From positions 1,740,752-1,804,751 of the forward strand of contig SCFE01000006.1 of the NCBI GenBank assembly GCA_004352715.1: a stretch of DNA of 64,000 nucleotides, given 5' to 3'. The translations under genes and the position numbers were made by a program. The notes beneath the pieces are model-generated. The model made no database searches. It was not told the DNA's origin and worked only from the letters and a program-made list of their open reading frames with translations. The DNA comes from Hofstenia miamia. Lineage: Eukaryota; Xenacoelomorpha; Acoela. Shown piece after piece: positions 58,001-64,000 of the stretch. Position 1 is the first letter of the stretch. Each line of letters begins with the position of its first letter.

Positions 58001-58892
58001 AGAAAATTCAAATGTGCTCAGTGTCAAGTAGCTCCTTTTGCATATCCTTGCAATGACCGCTATCACACAAAAAAGGATTTCAAGTTGTGTCATGTTTTTA
58101 TCGAATTATGCGGCAAAACTATTAGTTTTGAGTGTTTTGTTTATAAATTTGTGATATATATTAATTATTTGTCACTGCAAATGTCAATGTCAATAATTAT
58201 TATTATAGTTTCTCCGCTTTATAGTCTCAAAATCTGAGAAAATATCTTCTTAAAAAATTGCGCAGTTAAAGGGTTAAAAAATGTTTGGCTAAAAATTATA
58301 AATATAATCGCCCAATAACAATGACAATTAACGCCAGCAATGCTGCAGATATCTTAATCAATACAATATTTCTTAACACATAATTACCTTATAATGATTC
58401 TTAATAAATCACAGGTTTCCTGCATTTTGGACAATTGCTTGGCTTTAGCGTGCATTCTGTCAGTAGAATCACTGACCCGTTTGGAAGAACGAATTATAGA
58501 AGCATATATCGCATCCACTCGCTCTTGTAAGTCTACCAAAGATGTTTCAAGAGAGTTGACACCACATGCATGCTCAAGAAGTTCCTCATGGTGCATAACA
58601 ACCTAAACTGATAATAAATATCAGAAGTACGACAAGCAAGGATATCTGGTTTGTGCAAAAGGAATGTTTTATAAAAATCATAAGATAGGACAGAGACTAC
58701 TAGATATATATTCTAGAAGTCTCTGGTTAGGGTTATACCAAAACTTTATACCTGATTATTTATTTGTTGGTTAATTAGTTCAACTTGAACCAACAGTTTT
58801 GAAAATGTTTCAGAGAGTGGATTTCCGAGACCAACTGACTCAACATAACGTTGAACATCGAAAGAATCAGAATAAAAGTCTTCACTGCTCAT
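52080..58892 (-). CDS. COG5: COG5, conserved oligomeric Golgi complex subunit 5
   Basis: Four exons: 58892-58752 (141 nt), 58602-58388 (215), 56814-56684 (131) and 53893-52080 (1814), total 2301 nt, 766 aa plus TAA. All borders are AG/GT and phases agree. COG5 is in lobe B of the eight-subunit COG tether, which catches vesicles in retrograde traffic within the Golgi; it works on the cytosolic face. Conserved blocks: HHEELLEHACGVNSLETSLV, ETCDLLRIIIR, DRDLAKAAQAYSEL, LTGIDAVADD, LGTALQVYFYLDEL, PGRSNM with RAHFWSAMDKL, VVESDYPKLLKFL, and the C-terminus QYSEWLDNHSEAE and LESYVRKVRREGGKEY. Length fits insect COG5 (about 750 aa). The start MSSEDFYSDSFDVQRYV is the first Met of exon 1 and lies close to the usual N-terminus. 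The introns carry a piggyBac fragment (intron 2), and a DUF4817-type element and a hAT piece (intron 3). No frame lesions: the gene looks functional. Confidence 0.95.
53999..54937 (+). mobile_element. DUF4817-type non-autonomous element in COG5 intron 3
   Basis: TA at 53997-53998 and 54938-54939. The left end CAGGGTGTCCATTAAATATT and the reversed right end CAGGGTGTGCATTAAATACT share about 40 bases with few differences. ATG 54195 opens a frame reading KILLLECYVIGGKSITTAIR, the helix-turn-helix of the DUF4817-type transposase, and continues to 54360. No catalytic block follows. The element is opposite to COG5 and a passenger in its intron. Confidence 0.85.
55720..56225 (+). mobile_element. hAT 3' fragment in COG5 intron 3
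   Basis: Frame 55731-55815 reads NPLDKEIVIYLNSRGKTPLK; after a one-base shift the frame at 55811 reads EELAYLQEATAEFPPF and TTSERTTSVGISIVITN, the hAT dimerization region in two pieces. Repeat R2 copy B follows at 56145-56220 and is probably the element's 3' end. Confidence 0.7.
57770..58273 (+). mobile_element. piggyBac 3' fragment in COG5 intron 2
   Basis: At about 57945-58080 the frame reads RADCVVCSHR, then RRQRKFKCAQCQVAPF and CNDRYHTK, the C-terminal Cys-rich finger of piggyBac transposases, with one stop. The right end is cagttaaaggg followed by TTAA (58274-58277), so the reversed terminus is TTAA-CCCTTTAACTG, the piggyBac signature. The left end and the DDD catalytic part are missing. 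Confidence 0.8.
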
Positions 58893-60040
58893 TGCAACTA
58901 AAACGTAATGGAATTGAACTTAACATTAGAATCTTATTTCAAATAATCCTTAATAAGATGAATGTGTTAAAAATACAGGTAATACTATAATACTAGTGTA
59001 ATATATAAACATTGACCACTACATAAATAAGGCAAAAAACAATTAAGTATTTAATGAGCGCATCAAAATTTCTAAATATAAAATAACCCATTACATTTTA
59101 ATTTAAAGTCCTGATATTGAAGACTTAAATTGAGAAACTACTATAAAATTATTCATACATTTAGCTAAAAGTTGAATTTTTTAAATATTTAGGAAAGTTT
59201 TCAAAATGCAGTTTTTCATCAATTCATTAGTTTCTTTCACAAGTCACAAATCTACCAAATACTTCTTTAGTTTTCTATAAATATATCGCGAATTTTAATG
59301 TTTTGTGAACTTCTAAAGTGTCTGGCAATCCGTTTATTGGAAGGAAGAGCATTATTTTTCAGTTTGACAATAAGATAGAACATACTAAGATCCTTCTAGA
59401 AAATGTCAAAAATTTTCAATAGATTTAAATGATTGTAAATGAAGTCCTCACTTTTGAACAAAAAATAAAAATATACTTAACACACACATGCACACAAATA
59501 CAACGCATTCAACCAACAAATATTTCCTCAATCAAAATTTAATAAATTGTTTGGCTACATAAATACTTTCAAAACCTCAAAATAGCACTAAAAACTAGTT
59601 GGGCAATGTAAGAGTGATTTAGTTTGTTTTTCTAATTTACTATTTCACTTGTCCATTGTTCTTATTGTGTTTAAATTGCCATTGCCAACTCAATCTGGTG
59701 AAAGACCGCAAAGCTTAAGTGTATTAACTTCATTCCAACGATTCCTATTAAAAGCCGCGTTGAAATTAAGCTTATAGGCCTATTTGCACGTTTATAAAAA
59801 ATGTTTGAGAAAGGCTTGTAATAAGCCTGCTGAATATAAATATTTATTTTTCGCGAGGCATTAACGCGATATTACGCATTAAACAAATTTGATGGATTAT
59901 TAATGGCATATTTCAAGCCTGTAAAAATCACAGCTGTTAACAGCATCATGCTTTAATAATCGAGCAAAATTATCCTGGAATTAAAGATAATGTATGGATA
60001 TGCAGATTTCAAGATTCCTAACTATTCTAATTTAATAACT
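58893..60040. other. Region upstream of COG5, nothing firm
   Basis: It should contain the COG5 promoter and 5' UTR, but no convincing core promoter element was picked out in this AT-rich sequence. Confidence 0.5.
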
Positions 60041-60260
60041 AGGGCAATCAAAAGTCATAAAAGTCATATTTTTTGTTGGTCTATTTTGCAGTCTGCTTAA
60101 AATTAGGTTGTTTTCAGACCTGGGGTGCAGTTAAATAGGAAGTTATAAACTCATAAAAAGTTATATTTTTGTTTTTTTTGAAAAATACGGTAATATTTGG
60201 GGCTGAAATGTCATAAAAGTCCTATTTTGGTATAGTTTCATTAAATTAAGAAAAAACTTA
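60041..60260. repeat. Repeated GTCATAAAAGTC motif region
   Basis: gtcataaaagtcatatttt (60054), ctcataaaaagttatatttt (60150) and gtcataaaagtcctatttt (60210) recur about every 75-95 bases. Such motifs occur in hAT ends, but no hAT protein block is clear here. Confidence 0.4.
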
Positions 60261-60481
60261 AAAATTAATGCTGGATTGTGACTGCCTTAAATCATTTACA
60301 CAAAAATACATATATTCATTCAAGTTCAATTAATGTGATTCCTGGCCTAACCCACGAGAAGTTTAATTACTAGGTAATTGTTGACCCGACCCAACAGGTC
60401 GACGCGTTTCTAGGACTGACCATGTATGCTGGCAGCTGAAAAAATATTAAAGGAACTATATACATTATTATTTCATGGATT

Positions 60482-60745
60482 TTGCAAGGCCCAAGTGTTG
60501 CAGAACTGTGCCATGCCTATTCAGGCAAAGTGCATGAGGGTTGCCAATCTAATTGCTTCATTAAGGGTGCATCGCAAAATATCAAAGTTGTTCAATGCTT
60601 GAAAGAGTTGAAATTCCACAAGATGTTATTACTCCCACCCTTGATACGCGGAAATGATAACTGTGAAATAATCGCTTATATCAAGTCACGATTAGAATAT
60701 ACCGGTTTCACTGCTCTAATAGAAGGGAAGGGGAAGGACATTTAA
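60482..60745 (+). other. Open frame, 87 codons, unrecognised
   Basis: It reads GPSVAELCHAYSGKVHEGCQ and LKELKFHKMLLLPPLIRGND. Composition is protein-like, but no family is recognised. It may belong to the repeat-bearing element just upstream. Confidence 0.25.
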
Positions 60746-61299
60746 TCGGACTTGTGTGATAACTTACGAAAATGCTTCTCTATGTTCAGAAAACTCTTGG
60801 CCTATGACAGAAATCTTAAGCACAGTAATATGTGGAAATTAATTGCTGTTAGTATAATTTAGTGATCATTTTGAAAAATGAATGGTAGTATTTTAAGGCA
60901 TATTTAACTGAATTCCGTCATATTTTGTAATAAAAATAAGGTCATAGCAATAACAATTTATGAAATGATGAACAAACAGGGCATTCAAAATGCCCAAAAT
61001 GTATATGCAGATTGCGAATTTGAAATGTACTCTACATGATTATCGATATTGCAAAAAATCAAAATTGTATGGTTTACGGGTATGGATCAGACTGTACTTG
61101 CGATAGAAAGTTCATAATATACATTATTTATCTTAAAAAACATTCCGACGAATAATCACTTGACCTTGAAGTCTATGATATTGAAACAACAATTTCTACA
61201 AATGAACTGAAACGCAGCTCTTCATTAGATTTGGTTGATACAAGTATTATTAAATGCGAGGAAAGCGTGTTTAGTGAATTTACCATTTGAATATCATGC

Positions 61300-61830
61300 T
61301 TTGCGGTTCTTTATTAGAAGAATCGGTATAAATAAAATACTTTGGCATTTATTTAGACAAAAATTTAACATTTGACTAATATATTTCGATTCTCTGTAAA
61401 AAAGCTTTGGGAACACAAATGTCATTTGTCGGCTGACGCATTTTGTAGATATAAATTCCGATGTAAGACAAATTTCACAATATGGAATCATAATATAAGG
61501 TCTTAATATAAACTCTACAAATTTTAAAAAAATTAATAATATCAGAGAGAATTTTTCAATCAAACGTACCAAGTTGTTCAATTTATTAAATGACTGGCAT
61601 AGCACAAAATTTTGCCTTTTAGAGCCCTAAAACATTCCTGACAAATTCAACTGCACAATCTGAGATAGTCGTCTACCCAAAACTGCTTGATAATTTCTAA
61701 GCAATATAAAGGGCACCCGTAGGCTAAAAGGGTTCATGTTAATGTATAGTAAATTCGTATGTTGGATATCTTGTTTCATTTATTACATTGGCTAAATAAA
61801 TATTTCTATATTTCTATTTCTAGTTATATG
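61300..61830 (+). pseudogene. LINE fragment after the reverse transcriptase
   Basis: At about 61332-61430 the frame reads IKYFGIYLDKNLTFD, a stop, then YISILCKKALGTQMSF: the KYLG..LD..L block that follows the YADD region in LINEs. A shifted frame at 61455-61610 continues (SDVRQISQYGII, then FSIKRTKLFNLLNDWHSTKF). The 3' end near 61740-61810 (tggctaaataaatatt) resembles a LINE tail. Confidence 0.6.
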
Positions 61831-61887
61831 ATTATTGAATTGCCTAAAATTAGCAAAAAGCTCCGCATGAGCAAATATAAATGTTTT

Positions 61888-61941
61888 GAGAAAGGGAAAG
61901 ATAGAAAGAGAGAAAAATAGAGAGAGCGAGAAGAGAGTGAG
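61888..61941. repeat. GA-rich microsatellite-like tract
   Basis: Purine-only stretches of gaaaga and gagaga units, imperfect. Confidence 0.85.
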
Positions 61942-62330
61942 ATTTACCTATTCAAGATGGATCGGAAAAAAACTTTATTCTACAAAAATTGCTTTATATC
62001 CTTATTTTAGGTTTTAGACTTCTTACACTTGATGAATAATTCTACATTTGGTTCATCAGTCAATATTTCATATACTAAATTATCTCTAATATTTAAACTA
62101 ATGATTATGCGAATATGTTCAATATTTAACTAAGTGATATATTGATCTGTATATATCTTTTTGCAATATAAACTACTGATAGACATGCATTTTTATACTC
62201 TGAATTATATATATATGTACAATAAATGTGCCATTTTGCAGTGTCGTTCGTTTTATATATTGCTTATCGCAACTTTTGATTGGCAAAATCAAACATTTAA
62301 ATGTTAGAAATTTACAGGAAAGATTTTAAT

Positions 62331-62870
62331 TCAGGCCCGTAGCCATATGGGGTTAGAAGAATGACCTTTTAAAATAAAGTGTTTGATGTACATGGAAAGC
62401 GCAAAATGTACAATAACACAAATAAAGTTTGGAGATGCAATATTGCTCAAAATGTATTGTACAGGTAGGCTATAAAGTCCCTAAGATTTTAAAGATTTTG
62501 TACTGAAGGATCTGTTAGGTTACTCATAAAACTATTCGAGGAAGTCGAAATGTCGCAGATGTGCTAGAAGTGGGCACTTTCGAATGTCAGAAGATTTTCA
62601 AAAAGTTGTTGAAACGATATTCAGTCTGCTCATCTACTTGAAATTGCATCATCCCAAACAGTTTCTACAGAAGTTGATATGCCTCAGTCTACTTCAAAGA
62701 GAATCAAGTCTACTCGCAAAGAACTTTTAATATTACTGATCTAAAGGAAATGATTCAAACATCTATTCAGAATATAAACAAATATCGGGCAGTCGAAAAT
62801 CTTATTCCAAGGTTGAACACTGTTCTTCAAAATAATCAAGCCAATTTAGAAAACTTAATGTAGTGGACAT
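62331..62870 (+). mobile_element. Transposon remnant with FLYWCH-like start
   Basis: 62331 begins caggcccgtagccatatggg, like a hAT or MULE terminus. 62379-62470 reads VFDVHGKRKMYNNTNKVWRC, the aromatic-rich start of a FLYWCH finger, then a stop. 62615-62730 reads LLEIASSQTVSTEVDMPQST. Frames change repeatedly and no catalytic part is left. Confidence 0.45.
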
Positions 62871-63240
62871 TAAATTTCAATATATATTTCTTCACTTCAT
62901 GTCCTTAATTTTTAATATATATACTGTTTGTTAACCAAAACTGCATTTTAAAATTCATAGTGATTTTATCGACTACCTATACTTCTTTATTTGTAAAGCT
63001 CTTTAATTAGTTTGGTGAGCCCTTTGTTTGTTTCGAAGAGAATTTTGTGATATTCATTATTTTAAATATTTGGACAAAAATTAAGCACTTAACTGTTTCA
63101 TTTCGTTTTTTGTACTGCAAATCGCCAGGCCGTGAGTAAAGTAGGCATTGATGTAACATAAAATTGAAATGGTGGAAAATCTTGGAAAAATTTTAATTTG
63201 AATTTCAAGGAATGTCGAAATTCTCAACAACCACTCTTAA

Positions 63241-63362
63241 ATCAGTGTCGACACCGCCCCTTAGGTGATAATACTGGCTAAGGGCTTGTATTAATGAAAT
63301 CAATAAAAGAAAAACTTTGCATCATTGCGCTATAAATCTACAAAATAATAATAATAATAATA
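63241..63362 (+). mobile_element. LINE 3' end with (ATA)n tail
   Basis: ctggctaagggcttgtatta followed by aatcaataaa and a (ATA)n tail at 63345-63362. This form of 3' UTR and microsatellite tail is usual for jockey/CR1-type LINEs. The coding part was not seen upstream. Confidence 0.55.
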
Positions 63363-64000
63363 NNNNNNNNNNNNNNNNNNNNNNNNNNNNNNNNNNNNNN
63401 NNNNNNNNNNNNNNNNNNNNNNNNNNNNNNNNNNNNNNNNNNNNNNNNNNNNNNNNNNNNNNNNNNNNNNNNNNNNNNNNNNNNNNNNNNNNNNNNNNNN
63501 NNNNNNNNNNNNNNNNNNNNNNNNNNNNNNNNNNNNNNNNNNNNNNNNNNNNNNNNNNNNNNNNNNNNNNNNNNNNNNNNNNNNNNNNNNNNNNNNNNNN
63601 NNNNNNNNNNNNNNNNNNNNNNNNNNNNNNNNNNNNNNNNNNNNNNNNNNNNNNNNNNNNNNNNNNNNNNNNNNNNNNNNNNNNNNNNNNNNNNNNNNNN
63701 NNNNNNNNNNNNNNNNNNNNNNNNNNNNNNNNNNNNNNNNNNNNNNNNNNNNNNNNNNNNNNNNNNNNNNNNNNNNNNNNNNNNNNNNNNNNNNNNNNNN
63801 NNNNNNNNNNNNNNNNNNNNNNNNNNNNNNNNNNNNNNNNNNNNNNNNNNNNNNNNNNNNNNNNNNNNNNNNNNNNNNNNNNNNNNNNNNNNNNNNNNNN
63901 NNNNNNNNNNNNNNNNNNNNNNNNNNNNNNNNNNNNNNNNNNNNNNNNNNNNNNNNNNNNNNNNNNNNNNNNNNNNNNNNNNNNNNNNNNNNNNNNNNNN
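63363..64000. other. Assembly gap running off the window
   Basis: N to the end of the window. Confidence 0.99.

Noticed and set aside
58394-58606. Plus-strand ORF of 70 codons
   Set aside because: Antisense of COG5 exon 2, whose splice borders and conservation are clear.

Overview
The window is AT-rich, intron-containing animal DNA. It looks like an invertebrate nuclear scaffold. The evidence is a complete Golgi-tether gene (COG5), most of a mitochondrial complex I assembly gene (FOXRED1), a seven-transmembrane receptor gene, and a dense layer of DNA transposons of families known from arthropods, cnidarians and other invertebrates. I cannot name the species. Three N runs (21583-22582, exactly 1000 N; 49208-49821; 63363 to the end) are assembly gaps, the first two beside (AT)n tracts.

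Layout. Positions 1-14 kb: a LINE (ORF1 and endonuclease at 1-1345, reverse transcriptase at 11892-13930) that seems to be split by about 10 kb of nested DNA transposons. These are two MULE copies with FLYWCH domains, a CACTA/tnp2-like element with a BEN-like second ORF, an unnamed transposase-like ORF, and a hAT deletion derivative with a perfect 8-bp target duplication. A second hAT-like MITE sits inside the reverse transcriptase part. 14.6-16.6 kb: a nearly intact pogo-type element with a psq-like helix-turn-helix and a C-terminal zinc finger. 16.9-18.3 kb: a stretch of odd composition, possibly poor gap-fill sequence. 18.4-28.3 kb: Tc1 fragments, a P-element with long terminal repeats, a MITE with an internal tandem repeat, a DUF4817-type transposase, a P-like catalytic core and a Tc1 C-terminus. 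30.3-31.5 kb: exon-like ORFs I do not recognise. 31.85-34.42 kb: a second P-like family with repeated subterminal motifs. 35.3-38.3 kb: a second CACTA-like element whose second ORF carries DUF4806. 39-41.7 kb: a small inverted-repeat element with a hammerhead-like motif, a hAT fragment and a Tigger-like MITE.

44.7-58.9 kb is the host-gene block. COG5 (minus, four exons, 766 codons plus stop) is followed after about 1 kb by FOXRED1 (minus, four exons found, C-terminal part not found). A two-exon GPCR (plus, 282 aa) lies inside FOXRED1 intron 2 on the opposite strand. The introns of both genes hold transposon pieces: P-element, DUF4817-type, hAT and piggyBac. 59-63.4 kb holds LINE and FLYWCH remnants.

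The host genes do not form a known functional unit. Apart from the host genes the window is a record of repeated transposon nesting. All protein-family calls come from reading motifs by eye; no database search was run.
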